Of a stretch of 20,667 bases of DNA, positions 1-9,200 are shown one piece after another. The position numbers were made by a program, and so were the translations under genes. This DNA comes from CAJQND01 sp051010055 (GTDB lineage: Bacteria; Pseudomonadota; Alphaproteobacteria; Rhizobiales; CAJQND01). The notes beneath the pieces are model-generated. The model searched no databases. It was given only the letters and a program-made list of their open reading frames with translations, and was not told where the DNA came from. The stretch lies in the NCBI GenBank assembly GCA_051010055.1, contig JBPCVY010000004.1, forward strand, positions 1-20,667, read 5' to 3'. How positions within the stretch are numbered: the stretch's first letter is position 1; each line of letters opens with the position of its first letter.

Positions 1-324
1 GCCACGGCCATCGCCAATGCGGTAGGTGCCCGCACTGTGCCATGCCATTCTGATGAAAAGCCCACCATAGTGGCCATAATCAGCTGGCCACCAGTCTTGC
101 GAGTTGGTCATCAACGCATAAAGGTCCTGTTTCAGGGCTTTAAGGTCGAGTTTCTTGAACTCTTCAGCATAGTTGAACCCCTTGCCCATGGGATCGGACA
201 GGGCAGAATTTTGATGAAGGATCTTCAAGTTCAGCTGGTTTGGCCACCAGTCCCGGTTGGACATGACGCCAAAGGTATGCATTTGGGTTGCCCCTGCTAC
301 CGGGCACTTACTCTCAATGTTCAT
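1..324 (-). CDS. katG: Catalase-peroxidase KatG, N-terminal 108 codons (cut by window edge)
   Basis: This is a bifunctional heme catalase-peroxidase that removes hydrogen peroxide in the cytoplasm. The visible residues match the KatG N terminus: NRDWWPNQLNLKILHQNS at 23-40, DPMGKGFNYAEEFKKLD at 44-60, and the distal heme pocket RMAWHSAGTYR at 92-102 with Arg92, Trp95 and His96. The Trp is the one used in the Met-Tyr-Trp adduct typical of this family; the Tyr and Met partners lie outside the window. The start at 324 is supported by a GGAGG-type ribosome binding site about four bases upstream. About 600 further residues are expected beyond position 1. No oxyR or fur-type regulator is adjacent on the visible side. 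Family assignment is secure; only completeness is unknown. Confidence 0.95.
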   Translation of the reverse strand, partial: MNIESKCPVAGATQMHTFGVMSNRDWWPNQLNLKILHQNSALSDPMGKGFNYAEEFKKLDLKALKQDLYALMTNSQDWWPADYGHYGGLFIRMAWHSAGTYRIGDGRG

Positions 325-716
325 TTTGCCTCCGATCGGGTTCTTGCCATTATTCCCGCCTGGTATTCGAAGCTTGGAAGTCTCTGGAAAGGCATTTGCT
401 CCATGCTCCGCGAAAAGCGAAGTGCCTTTAATCCTGACAATCCTGACACTGCGGAAAGCTGGTTTCGAAACCTTTTTTTCTGGTTTTGACCGTTGGCAGC
501 CGATGCGGAGAAGCAGCCTTCAAATTGCCGTTTCCGGCAACGGTAAATCCGTTGCCGCACCTCGCCAACACTCCATCTCAATATAGTTCTCGTATGTCAC
601 CTCGTCTAATGACTTTGCGTAATCGGCAGTATAGTTTCACATGCCGAAAAGCTTAGGTCACGCAAAATTCTGTTCAGTTCAACGTCCGCTCAGAGGTCAA
701 GGCGGAAGCAACAGAG
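325..716. other. Gene-free stretch between aqpZ stop and katG start
   Basis: These 392 bases hold no ORF with recognisable protein character. The stretch is the upstream region of katG (minus strand) and the downstream region of aqpZ. Visible elements are the katG ribosome binding site just before 324, a perfect 9-base inverted repeat at 535-557, and two copies of TATAGTT at 582-588 and 630-636. No strong sigma-70 promoter and no classical U-tract terminator for aqpZ could be picked out by eye. A katG leader and promoter are expected here, so the inverted repeat and paired heptamers are the best regulatory candidates. Confidence 0.5.
535..557. repeat. Perfect 9-base inverted repeat in the katG upstream region
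   Basis: CGGCAACGG (535-543) and CCGTTGCCG (549-557) are exact reverse complements around a 5-base spacer, TAAAT. If transcribed with katG, it would form a stable hairpin about 210 bases ahead of the start codon. There is no T-tract on either side, so it does not look like an intrinsic terminator. A protein-binding dyad or a leader hairpin are both possible. Confidence 0.5.
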
Positions 717-1400
717 CTACTCAGAGAACAAAGACCTATAAGCAAAGCCTCCCAGCGCCCCGCCGATAAGCGGCGCCACCCAGAAGAGCCACAGCTGGCT
801 GAGAGCCCATCCTCCAGCAAAAAGCGCAGGACCGGTGCTTCTTGCCGGGTTTACGGAAGCGTTTGTCACCGGGATGAGAACCAGGTGAACAAGCGTGAGT
901 CCGAGGCCTATAGCAATAGGCGCAAAGCCCGCAGGCGCGCGTTCATCGGTTGCGCCCATTATAATGAAGATGAAAAAGAACGTCAGAACGACTTCCGCTA
1001 GAAGCCCGGAGACAAGGGAATACCCTTCCGGCGAATGGGCGCCATAACCATTGGATGCAAATCCCCCAGCGAGATCGAAGCCTTCTTTGCCGCTCGCAAT
1101 CAGGTAAAGGATACCGGCTGCAACGATGCCAGCCGCCACTTGCACCAAAATGTATCTGGGAACATCAGCTCCCGGAAAGCGCCCGCCAATCGTCAAACCG
1201 ATGGTTACAGCCGGATTGAAGTGACCACCTGAAATGTGCCCCACCGCATAGGCCATGGTCATCACGGTCAATCCAAACGCCAGCGAAACTCCGACAAATC
1301 CAATGCCAAGGTCGGGAACTCCTGCCGCCAGAACGGCAGCCCCGCATCCGGCGAATACCAGCCAAAAGGTACCAATAAACTCTGCGAAAAGCTTCTGCAT
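717..1400 (-). CDS. aqpZ: Aquaporin Z, water channel
   Basis: A 227-residue inner-membrane MIP-family channel of normal AqpZ length, with six membrane helices and two NPA half-helices: HFNPAV at 60-65 and SVNPARS at 182-188. The selectivity-filter positions fit a strict water channel: Phe42, His172 and Arg187, as in AqpZ rather than the glycerol facilitator GlpF. The segments HISGGHFNPAVTIGL and IPVTNASVNPARSTGPA are near-diagnostic for AqpZ. The ATG at 1400 has a GAGGGGGA ribosome binding site about eight bases upstream. It lies 97 bases downstream of the M20 amidohydrolase on the same strand, so co-transcription is possible but unproven. It probably acts in osmotic water balance. Confidence 0.94.
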   Translation of the reverse strand: MQKLFAEFIGTFWLVFAGCGAAVLAAGVPDLGIGFVGVSLAFGLTVMTMAYAVGHISGGHFNPAVTIGLTIGGRFPGADVPRYILVQVAAGIVAAGILYLIASGKEGFDLAGGFASNGYGAHSPEGYSLVSGLLAEVVLTFFFIFIIMGATDERAPAGFAPIAIGLGLTLVHLVLIPVTNASVNPARSTGPALFAGGWALSQLWLFWVAPLIGGALGGFAYRSLFSE

Positions 1401-1497
1401 AGCACATGTCCCCCTCGAATCAATTTGGGCCGAGAGTGCATGAACTGGGCAGGTGGCGCAAGGAAATTACAACTGCCGCAATCCCCGGAACCGCTCT

Positions 1498-2673
1498 CTA
1501 TGCTTGCTTTGCCGGCATTGCCGTTTCGACGAGTTTCGCCCAGTAAGAGCACCCGAATGGAATAATATCATCATTGAAGTCATACTCGGGATGATGAACG
1601 TTCGGCGTGTCGCCCTGGCCAAGGAAAATGAACGCTCCCGGGCGGGCTTCGAGCATGAACGAGAAATCTTCCCCGCCCATCACCGGCGGTGTGTCATCAT
1701 CAACCCGTCCTTCCCCGGCAACTTCGCGCGCAACCGACGCCGCAAACGCCGTTTGGGCGTCATGGTTCGCTGTCACCGGATAGTTCCGGTGGTAGTGAAG
1801 CTCTGCCTTGGCGCCAAAGGCGGTTGCCACATTTTCCACCACCTCGCCCATGCGTTTTTCAACCAAATCACGCATTTCAGGAGTGAGCGTACGGGCGGTG
1901 CCGGTGAGAGTGGCCGTATGGGGGATGACATTGAATGTGTCGCCCGCTGAAAACTGGGTAACCGAAACCACTGCAGCTTCCAGCGGGTCTGCATTTCGTG
2001 AAACAATGGTTTGCAATGCCTGCACAATATGGGTGCCGACAATGATTGGGTCGTTCGAAAGATGCGGCTTTGCTGCATGGCCGCCCACCGCTTCAATCTT
2101 GATTTCAAACAAATCTGCCGCCGCCATCAGCGGGCCGGGCCGGATTGCAAATTCACCTGTCGGAATGCCGGGCGCATTGTGCAGGCCGTAAACCTCCTGG
2201 ATGCCGAAACGGTCCATCATTCCTTCATCGACCATTTCCTTGCCGCCGCCGCCACCTTCTTCGGCAGGCTGGAATATCACAACCGCAGTGCCATCGAAAT
2301 TGCGAGTCTCGGCAAGGTACTTCGCAGCCCCCAGCAACATCGCTGTATGGCCATCATGGCCGCACGCATGCATGACGCCGTCGAAACGGGACATATAGGG
2401 ACGATGCACGATTTCGTGTATCGGCAAGGCGTCCATGTCGGCGCGCAACCCGATAACCTTTCCGCTGCTGGTATCGTTGCCCTTGATAACGCCAACAACG
2501 CCTGTCCGGCCTATGCCGGCAACAATTTCGTCAACACCGAACTCACGTAGTTTTTCCTCGACCAGGCCCGCAGTGCGGTGAACGTCAAACAGCAATTCGG
2601 GATGGGCATGAATATCCTGACGCCACTCTGTTATTTCGTCATGAAACTCGGCGATACGGTTGATAATCGGCAT
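1498..2673 (-). CDS. M20D-family amidohydrolase (hippurate hydrolase / N-acyl amino acid hydrolase type)
   Basis: A 391-residue cytoplasmic metal-dependent amidohydrolase. M20D enzymes cleave N-acyl amino acids such as hippurate, N-acetyl amino acids or auxin-amino acid conjugates. Visible signatures are RQDIHAHPEL at 18-27, GLRADMDALPI at 76-85, the metal-binding MHACGHDGH at 101-109 (Cys104, His106), QPAEEGGGG at 135-143 with the Glu pair 138-139, GLHNAP with His165, the dimerisation-domain GGHAAKPH segment, and the C-terminal PNVHHPEY with His360-361. A Cys in the HACGHD motif is typical of M20D rather than ArgE or DapE. The ATG at 2673 has an AGGA site at good distance. It is divergent from the DUF389 gene. 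The substrate cannot be read from the sequence. Confidence 0.9.
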   Translation of the reverse strand: MPIINRIAEFHDEITEWRQDIHAHPELLFDVHRTAGLVEEKLREFGVDEIVAGIGRTGVVGVIKGNDTSSGKVIGLRADMDALPIHEIVHRPYMSRFDGVMHACGHDGHTAMLLGAAKYLAETRNFDGTAVVIFQPAEEGGGGGKEMVDEGMMDRFGIQEVYGLHNAPGIPTGEFAIRPGPLMAAADLFEIKIEAVGGHAAKPHLSNDPIIVGTHIVQALQTIVSRNADPLEAAVVSVTQFSAGDTFNVIPHTATLTGTARTLTPEMRDLVEKRMGEVVENVATAFGAKAELHYHRNYPVTANHDAQTAFAASVAREVAGEGRVDDDTPPVMGGEDFSFMLEARPGAFIFLGQGDTPNVHHPEYDFNDDIIPFGCSYWAKLVETAMPAKQA

Positions 2674-2911
2674 ACACGAATCCTCACTGCATTAATTTTC
2701 CCAGCCCGCGGCAGATACCTGGTTCGGCAAGACGCGAATCTCCGAGTGATGAAGGCATGACGGCCCTTTTGTCAACTGTTTCACCCGAGGAAACCGCGGG
2801 ACTTTTGATATACGAAAATGAGAAAATTGATTTTTGCCGCCGAGTATAGATAGACTACTCCGAAAATGCGTTGAGCGATCCAGGTATCAACGTCAAAACA
2901 GGGCTGGGAGA
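2674..2911. promoter_or_regulatory. Divergent intergenic region between the M20D gene and the DUF389 gene
   Basis: These 238 bases separate two divergent genes and must carry both promoters if each has its own. A TTG-started extension of the DUF389 frame runs back to 2834 but has no good ribosome binding site and no domain-like sequence, so I treat 2834-2911 as leader. I see no clear hairpin or operator here. Confidence 0.4.
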
Positions 2912-4003
2912 ATGGCAAAAGACGAGGGGGGACAAGGCGCCGCCGCTTCGCAAGGTGCGGAAACGAACGGCTCCACGCAAGTCGGTTGGCAACGCCTGGG
3001 ACGCCTCACCCGGACGCTGACGAACAGACAGCGCGACCGTATTCTGAATGAACTCTTTCTGCGCAAGGATTCAGACTTTCTCCTGTACCTTTGGAGATTT
3101 TGCGTTCTTCTGTGTTTCTCGACCATCATTGCCTCGCTCGGGCTTCTGCAAAACTCAACAGCGGTTGTGATAGGCGCCATGCTGGTTGCGCCATTTATGG
3201 AGCCAATTTTGGCTTCCGCTGCCGCATTGGTCATGAGCTGGCCACGGCGTTTCTTGCGCTCTTTGTTCCTGGTTCTGTGCGGTGCGGTTGTGTCATTCGC
3301 GATGGCTTACCTAATCAGCAAGGCAACACCTGATATCGAATGGGCCTCCCATGAGGTGATGACGCGCACCAAACCAAATCTTTATGATTTGGGCATTGCC
3401 GCCGCTGCCGGCGCGGCAGCAGTTTTCACCATGATTTACCGCATCAACGCCGCCGCCCCCGGTGTTGCGGTGGCCGTTGCGCTTTTACCGCCTCTGGCCG
3501 CCGCTGGCATTGTCGCCGAGCAGCGTCTCTACGACGAGGCCGTTGGCGCGCTTTTGTTGTTCGTAACAAACTTCGCAACGATTTTGCTTGTGGCGTCACT
3601 TACTTTGCTGGTGCACGGATTTGTGCCACGGCTTGAATCAATTGATCCAAAAAAGCTCGCCCGGCGGGGAATTTTCGTCACCTTGCTGTTTTGCTGCGCG
3701 ATTTCGATACCGCTGTTTCAGCAAACCAGGAAATTGTTCGATGAGATCAGGCTAGAAGGTGCAACCCAGCGGGCACTCAAAAGCTGGTATCAGGGCGTGC
3801 CGCAAGAGGTTCACAAGATAGAGGCCAAGGGCGCAAATATTAAGGTGTTCATGTCCGGGCCTGATTTTGAGCGCGATCACAAACTGCTTGCCAAAATGGT
3901 TTCAAAACTCGCCGGCAAACCGGTACGCCTGGAAGTCAAATGGCTGAAAATAAAGACGATTAACGAAACCTATTTTGAAGTCGACAAACAAACCGAGCAG
4001 TAA
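2912..4003 (+). CDS. DUF389 / TIGR00341 family integral membrane protein
   Basis: A 363-residue membrane protein of the DUF389 family, whose biochemical role is not established. After a polar N terminus (about residues 1-55) come hydrophobic segments beginning FLLYLWRFCVLLCF, then the family hallmark QNSTAVVIGAMLVAPFMEPI, and further helices up to about residue 260. A soluble alpha/beta tail of about 100 residues follows. I prefer the ATG at 2912: the Ala-Lys-Asp-Glu start is followed directly by conserved family-like sequence. The GGGAG before it is unusually close, so an upstream TTG at 2834 (26 more residues) remains possible. It converges with the SRPBCC gene, leaving nine bases between stop codons. 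Confidence 0.8.
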   Translation: MAKDEGGQGAAASQGAETNGSTQVGWQRLGRLTRTLTNRQRDRILNELFLRKDSDFLLYLWRFCVLLCFSTIIASLGLLQNSTAVVIGAMLVAPFMEPILASAAALVMSWPRRFLRSLFLVLCGAVVSFAMAYLISKATPDIEWASHEVMTRTKPNLYDLGIAAAAGAAAVFTMIYRINAAAPGVAVAVALLPPLAAAGIVAEQRLYDEAVGALLLFVTNFATILLVASLTLLVHGFVPRLESIDPKKLARRGIFVTLLFCCAISIPLFQQTRKLFDEIRLEGATQRALKSWYQGVPQEVHKIEAKGANIKVFMSGPDFERDHKLLAKMVSKLAGKPVRLEVKWLKIKTINETYFEVDKQTEQ

Positions 4004-4012
4004 GTTTGTGTC

Positions 4013-4429
4013 TTAGCGCTTATCCAAGCTCTTTTTGAACGATGCCAGGCCTATCATCCAGGCATCATCGATCATGGCCTGCAATGTCTCCGGGCTTACG
4101 CCGTCCGGTTCTATGGTTATCACGCAAACGGCTTCTGCTTCATTTTCATCGCCGGTAATTTGAAGGCGGCTGTGCCAGGAACCGAATGGCAACGTCGTTT
4201 CAACCGTCTCAATCGCGATCACCATGTCATCTTCATTCCGTTCAACGAGCTTTTGAACGGTCTTGGTTCCATCAACAGCTGAAAGCGTGCGGAATTTTTC
4301 GCCATCGCGGGATTTCGTGGAAACCACTGTTCCTAACGCATACTGGAAGCTGCCGCGCCGGAACTTCCGGGCAATCGACCAAACCTTCCGTGCACTATGG
4401 GCAAACCGCTCGCGTTTGATAATTTCCAT
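4013..4429 (-). CDS. SRPBCC-fold (START/polyketide cyclase-like) small protein
   Basis: A 138-residue soluble protein with the look of the SRPBCC ligand-binding fold. It starts with a short strand (MEIIKRERFAHSARKVWSIA), where the HSARKVW segment resembles the xxPxxVW helix entry of this family. Alternating strands follow (RTLSAVDGTKTVQKLVERNEDD, and SWHSRLQITG), and it ends in a long C-terminal helix (SPETLQAMIDDAWMIGLASFKKSLD). The start at 4429 has GGGA nine bases upstream. ATGs at 4438 and 4489 give longer forms, but the added residues do not look like part of the fold. The ligand or reaction is unknown. It lies downstream of the aldehyde dehydrogenase but behind a terminator, so it is probably its own unit. 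Confidence 0.7.
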   Translation of the reverse strand: MEIIKRERFAHSARKVWSIARKFRRGSFQYALGTVVSTKSRDGEKFRTLSAVDGTKTVQKLVERNEDDMVIAIETVETTLPFGSWHSRLQITGDENEAEAVCVITIEPDGVSPETLQAMIDDAWMIGLASFKKSLDKR

Positions 4430-4552
4430 ATCACTCATTCCCAGCCAGATACCAAGAACGGATGATAAGGCACAGCACGCCTCATTCAAGAGGGCCGCCT
4501 GGAATTTACCGGTAGGAAAAGAATGTATGTGGCGCTAGAGGAGTGCGCGCCA

Positions 4553-4586
4553 ATAAAAACGGCGGGCAATTTCTGATCACCCGCCC
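4553..4586 (-). terminator. Intrinsic terminator after the aldehyde dehydrogenase gene
   Basis: Read on the minus strand, a GC stem GGCGGG / CCCGCC (plus-strand arms 4561-4566 and 4580-4585) with a 13-base loop is followed by GTTTTTATT. It lies 12 bases past the aldehyde dehydrogenase stop. A shorter TTTT run on the other side (4587-4590) makes weak bidirectional action possible. Confidence 0.8.
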
Positions 4587-4597
4587 TTTTCGCAGCT

Positions 4598-6025
4598 TTA
4601 GTTGTAGCCGCCGATGACTTTGGTTTCGAGGAATTCCTCAAGGCCCCAAATGCCACGTTCGCGGCCAATACCAGATTGCTTGTAACCACCAAACGGTGTG
4701 CCAGCAGAAAGGCCTTTGCCGTTCATGATAACCATGCCGGCACGCAGCTCATGGGAAACCCGGCGGGCCCTTTCTTGGTCCTGGGTCTGCACATAGGCGG
4801 AAAGGCCATATGGGGTGTCATTGGCAATCTCGATGGCTTCTTCTTCAGAGCCAAACGGGATCATTATAAGCACCGGGCCAAACGCTTCCTCACGTGCAAT
4901 GGTCATGTCGTTGTTGACATTGGCAAAGATTGTTGGCCGGACGAAGTAGCCCTTGTTGAAGCCTTCAGGGCGGCCTGGGCCGCCAGCAACCAGGCGGGCG
5001 CCTTCATCAATTGCGATGTTGATGAGTTCCTGAACCTTGTTGAACTGCATATCGCTCACGAGGGGCCCAATGTGCGGGCCTTCTTCTTGCGGATCACCAA
5101 CCTCGACAGTTGCCGCTGTCTCTGCAGCAATCTGTACGGCCTTTTCGTATGAACCCTGCTGCACCAGCATACGGGTGGGCGTGTTGCAAGACTGACCGGT
5201 GTTGTTGAAGCACTGAAGGACACCTCGCTTTACCGCACTTTCCAGATCAGCATCATCAAAAATAATGTTCGGCGACTTGCCACCCAGCTCAAGTGAAACG
5301 CGCTTCACTGTATCAGCAGACGACTTGCTCACCGCAGCGCCTGCGAGTGTTGAGCCCGTGAACGACATAAGGTCAATGTCAGGGTGCTGGGACATGGCTT
5401 CGCCAACCACCAGGCCTTCACCGTTTATAAGATTGAACACGCCTGCCGGGAAGCCGGCATCGTGGATCATCTCAGCAAACACCATGGCTGAGAGTGGCGC
5501 CACTTCACTTGGCTTGAGAATGCAGGTGCAGCCAGCCGCCAGGGCCCGGATAACCTTGAGTGCGATTTGATTGACAGGCCAGTTCCACGGTGTGATGAGG
5601 CCGCAAACGCCAATCGGCTCCTCGCGCGGCCGTTCACCGGTTGCCAAATCCTCTTCAAAGACAAACTCTTCAAGCGCCTTGATGAACGGTTCAAGATGGT
5701 AGGGGCCCGAACCTGCCTGATCGATTTCGGCGAGGGTTTTCGGCGCACCCATTTCCATGGTGATGGCTTCTGCCATCGCCTGGTGATGCTTTTTCATTGT
5801 CTTGCGCAGGTTCCGCAACAGCACCAGGCGTTCTTCACGGCTGGTTTTGGAATATGTCTTGAACGCTTCCTTGGCAGCTGCCACCGCCTTGTTGACGTCC
5901 GCTTCCGAGCCGAGCGAAATTACCGCACAAGCCTCTTCCGTTGCCGGATTTATGACGTCGAGTTCCTTCGGTTCAACCGGAGAAACCCATTCGCCATCAA
6001 TGTAAAAGTCGGTTTTCTGAAGCAT
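4598..6025 (-). CDS. NAD(P)-dependent aldehyde dehydrogenase, ALDH superfamily
   Basis: A 475-residue cytoplasmic enzyme oxidising an aldehyde to a carboxylic acid. All catalytic features are visible: TPWNWP with Asn148, the cofactor-binding ILKPSE with Lys171, FTGST at 222-226, the general-base Glu246 in LELGGKSPN, and the nucleophile Cys280 in NNTGQSCNTPTR. The C-terminal EEAFGPV and FGGYKQSGIGRE segments are also typical. It resembles broad-range AldA/DhaS-type enzymes and not a single-substrate subgroup I can name. The ATG at 6025 is preceded by a purine-rich AGGCAGG about seven bases away. It stands alone, with a 210-base upstream gap holding a strong hairpin and a terminator downstream. 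The physiological aldehyde cannot be inferred from context. Confidence 0.92.
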   Translation of the reverse strand: MLQKTDFYIDGEWVSPVEPKELDVINPATEEACAVISLGSEADVNKAVAAAKEAFKTYSKTSREERLVLLRNLRKTMKKHHQAMAEAITMEMGAPKTLAEIDQAGSGPYHLEPFIKALEEFVFEEDLATGERPREEPIGVCGLITPWNWPVNQIALKVIRALAAGCTCILKPSEVAPLSAMVFAEMIHDAGFPAGVFNLINGEGLVVGEAMSQHPDIDLMSFTGSTLAGAAVSKSSADTVKRVSLELGGKSPNIIFDDADLESAVKRGVLQCFNNTGQSCNTPTRMLVQQGSYEKAVQIAAETAATVEVGDPQEEGPHIGPLVSDMQFNKVQELINIAIDEGARLVAGGPGRPEGFNKGYFVRPTIFANVNNDMTIAREEAFGPVLIMIPFGSEEEAIEIANDTPYGLSAYVQTQDQERARRVSHELRAGMVIMNGKGLSAGTPFGGYKQSGIGRERGIWGLEEFLETKVIGGYN

Positions 6026-6128
6026 TTTGATGCCTGCCTATAAAAATTCTGCCTAAATTGCGTAAATGGATACACGCTTTCAAATTGGCCGGAGAAACTA
6101 GATTTTTTTCAATGAAATTTCAATCTCA

Positions 6129-6152
6129 CGACCGGTGATGCTTCACCGATCG
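6129..6152. repeat. Strong hairpin between the RND pump gene and the aldehyde dehydrogenase gene
   Basis: Arms CGACCGGTGA (6129-6138) and TCACCGATCG (6143-6152) form a 10-pair stem, with one wobble pair in the RNA, around a 4-base loop. It lies 84 bases past the RND stop and about 104 bases ahead of the dehydrogenase start. It lacks a T-tract, so it is not a textbook terminator. It may be an RNA-stabilising 3' end for the efflux operon, a leader structure, or an operator. Confidence 0.5.
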
Positions 6153-6235
6153 CCGGCTAAATCCGCCTGAGCAGTCGATTTAGGGACTTTAGACGCAGAC
6201 TGCAAGCCATGATGTGAGAGACAAATCACCTCAAA

Positions 6236-9200
6236 CTACGCCGGTTCGGGCTCACCATCAGAGTTTTCCGTATCATCGCCGGCGGTTCTCGGCTTCGGGC
6301 GCTCGCCCTTTACCCATTCGCGCATGGATTGGAAAATGTAGTAAAGAACGGGAATAAACACCACGCCAAGCACTGTTGCCGCCATCATGCCGCCGAAAAC
6401 GGTCATACCCACGGAAACACGGCTTGCAGCGCCCGCACCCGTGGCCACCACCAGAGGCAGCACACCAAGCACAAAAGACAGCGCCGTCATCAGCACTGCA
6501 CGGAACCTGAGACCTGCAGCATTGTATGCTGCATCAGCTATCGGTACACCTTCTTCGCGCTGCTGTTTTGCGAATTCGACAATCAAAATAGCGTTCTTCG
6601 CCGCTAGCCCGATTAGGAGCACCAAGCCAACCTGAACGTAGGAGTTAAGATCAATCCCGGTGATCAACAGAAGGCCGAATGCGCCGAGCATGGCAAACGC
6701 CACAGACAGCATCACCGGCATTGGGATTGACCAGCTTTCATACTGGGCAACAAGGAACAGGTACGCAAAGACAATTGAGAAGATAAGAACCATGGAGCCG
6801 GCGGCACCTGCTTTGATTTGTTCCAGCGCCATACCCGTCCACTCATAGGTGTAGCCGGGTGGCAAAGTATTGTCGCCCAGCTCTTCCATTGCCTGGATGG
6901 ACTGGCCGGAACTGAACCCGGGCGCAGCATCGCCGTTCACCGTCGCTGAGCGGAACATATTGTAACGGTTGATGGTTTCCGGCCCCAGAATGGGTTCGAC
7001 TTTGGCAAACACATTCAGCGGGATCATCTTGCCTTCATTGTTACGCACATGGATTTCGCCCACATCCTTCACCGTGTCCCGGCGGTCGTCCTTGGCCTGC
7101 ACAAAAACCCGGTAAACCCGTCCGAACTTATTGAAATCGTTGACGTAGTAGGCGCCCATATTGGCGCCGAGCTCGGTAAATATCTGGTTGATGCCGACGC
7201 CCTTGGTCTTGGCAAACTCCCTGTCCACATCAATAAACATTTGCGGTGTGTTGGCTGCGAATGTCGAGAACACGTTGGAAAGCCGTTCATCGCCGTTGGC
7301 GGTGACAATAAGCCCTCCAAGCGCTGCTGAAAGTTCCTGTGGCGACCGGCTTTCGGCGTCCTGCAGGATGAATTCAAAACCGCCGGTCGTCCCCAGCCCG
7401 TTTATAGGCGGCGGCGCAAATGCAATCACCCGGGCGCCCCCAAGCGCCTGAAGTTTCGGCGTGATATTGCGCAAAATACTGCCAAGATCCATGCCGGGTT
7501 CGGTGCGCTCATCCCAAGGGTCAAGCACAACAACGATGAGCGCGTTGTTGGAGGCGACCGCCCCGGAAAGCATACCATAACCGGCAACCGTCGAGATATC
7601 GGCAACACCGTCCGTGTTCTTCAACAGCTCTTCGACCTGGCCGATCACCTGGGTGGTGCGGGGCAAAGCTGCTGCATCCGGCAGGCGGATATCGATGAAG
7701 AATGCGCCGCGATCTTCGTTGGGAATGAAACCGGTCGGCAATTGCCCGCCAAGGAAACCCATCCCAACGACAACCCCGATAAAGAGCAAAAGGCTGATTT
7801 TGGCAAACCGGATTGTGCCCTTCACGCACCACAAATAGCCGATGCGGGTTTTGTCGAGCAATTTTTCAAACCATGCCAGCGGGCCGCGCTTTACCGGTTC
7901 CTGGTTTTTCAGGATAAGCGCACACAAGGCCGGGCTTAGGGTGAGCGCATTGATTGATGAAAGGGTCACCGCGATTGAAATGGTGGCTGCGAACTGGGCA
8001 AAAAGGCGCCCGGTAAGGCCAGGCGTGAACCCGATTGGCACAAACACAGCCAACAGAACGAGCGTAGTCGCAATAACAGGGGCCGTTACCTCTTCCATTG
8101 CAACCCTGGTTGCCTCGCGCGGCTCCATGCCATCGGCCATATGACGCTGGACGTTCTCCACCACCACAATGGCATCATCAACCACCACCCCGATCGCAAG
8201 AATGAGCCCGAACAGGGAAACAGTGTTGATGGTGTACCCCATGGCCAACAGCGCAGCGAACGTGCCTATCAGCGACACCGGGATGGCAATAGCCGGCACC
8301 AGCGTCGAGCGCCAGTCCTGCAAGAACACGAACACCACGAAAATCACCAGCCCGAGGGCTTGCATCAGTGTCACCAGAACCTCGCGCATGGCGGTTTCCA
8401 CATAGCGCGTGGTGTCATAAGTGACTTTATAAACAAGGCCTTGCGGGAAACGCCGGGAAAGCCTTTCAAGCTCCGCCTTCACTCCGGCTGCAACTTCCAG
8501 AGCGTTTGCGTCAGGCAATTGGTAAACCGCCAACAGGGCAGCCGGACTGCCATTGAGCTGCCCATACCAGCCATAGTTTTCTGCTCCCAGTTGCACCGTT
8601 GCAACATCGCTCAGAGTGATGGTGCGGCCATCGGGTGTTGAACTGATAATGATTCGTGCAAATTCTTGCGGCTCTTCCAGGCGGCCCTTCGCCCGCAATG
8701 TGTACTGGAACTGCTGTGTTTCCGGCGCTGGTTCTGCACCAACGCTGCCCGGGGAAATTTCAATGTTCTGGTCGCGGATTGCCGCGATCACATCAGCTGC
8801 GGTGAGATTGAGACTGGTGAGGCGGTTCGGGTCAATCCAGATGCGCATTCCATAGTCGCGGGCGCCAAGGATGGTGACCTCTGATACACCCGACACACGG
8901 CCCAGGGTGTCGCGCACATTAATCGAGGCATAGTTGCTGAGAAAAATATCATCATAGGCATCATTTTCCGCGTAGATGGCGACGATCATCAGCATGGCAG
9001 TTGATTGCTTTTTCACCGAGACCCCGCGCCGGGTCACCTCCTCAGGCAGGCGCGGTGTGGCCAGCGCCACCCGGTTTTGCACATTGACCTGCGCCAAATC
9101 CGCATTGGCTGCGATGTCGAACGTCACGGTGAGAGAATATGCGCCATCATTGGAACTTTGCGAGGACATGTATGTCATGCCCTCAACGCCATTTACCTGT

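Noticed and set aside
37..489. A 150-residue plus-strand ORF at the left edge
   Set aside because: It lies antisense to the clear katG N terminus and its residues look like a shadow translation.
321..581. An 86-residue minus-strand ORF ending in an ATGA overlap with the katG start
   Set aside because: The overlap is tempting, but the composition is Arg, Ser and Gln rich without fold-like pattern, and the frame crosses the 535-557 inverted repeat. No ribosome binding site was evident.
2011..2550. A 179-residue plus-strand ORF inside the M20D gene
   Set aside because: It is antisense to conserved metal-binding motifs of the M20D protein and resembles no family.
2834..2911. N-terminal extension of the DUF389 gene from a TTG
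   Set aside because: It lacks a ribosome binding site and domain-like residues; the ATG at 2912 is simpler, though its own site is close.
5567..6043. A 158-residue plus-strand ORF antisense to the aldehyde dehydrogenase
   Set aside because: It overlaps the conserved NAD-binding coding region, is Arg, His and Phe rich, and has no family resemblance.
8141..8641. A 166-residue plus-strand ORF inside the RND pump gene
   Set aside because: It is His, Gln and Asn rich, antisense to the transmembrane and Asp-pair region, and typical of shadow translation.
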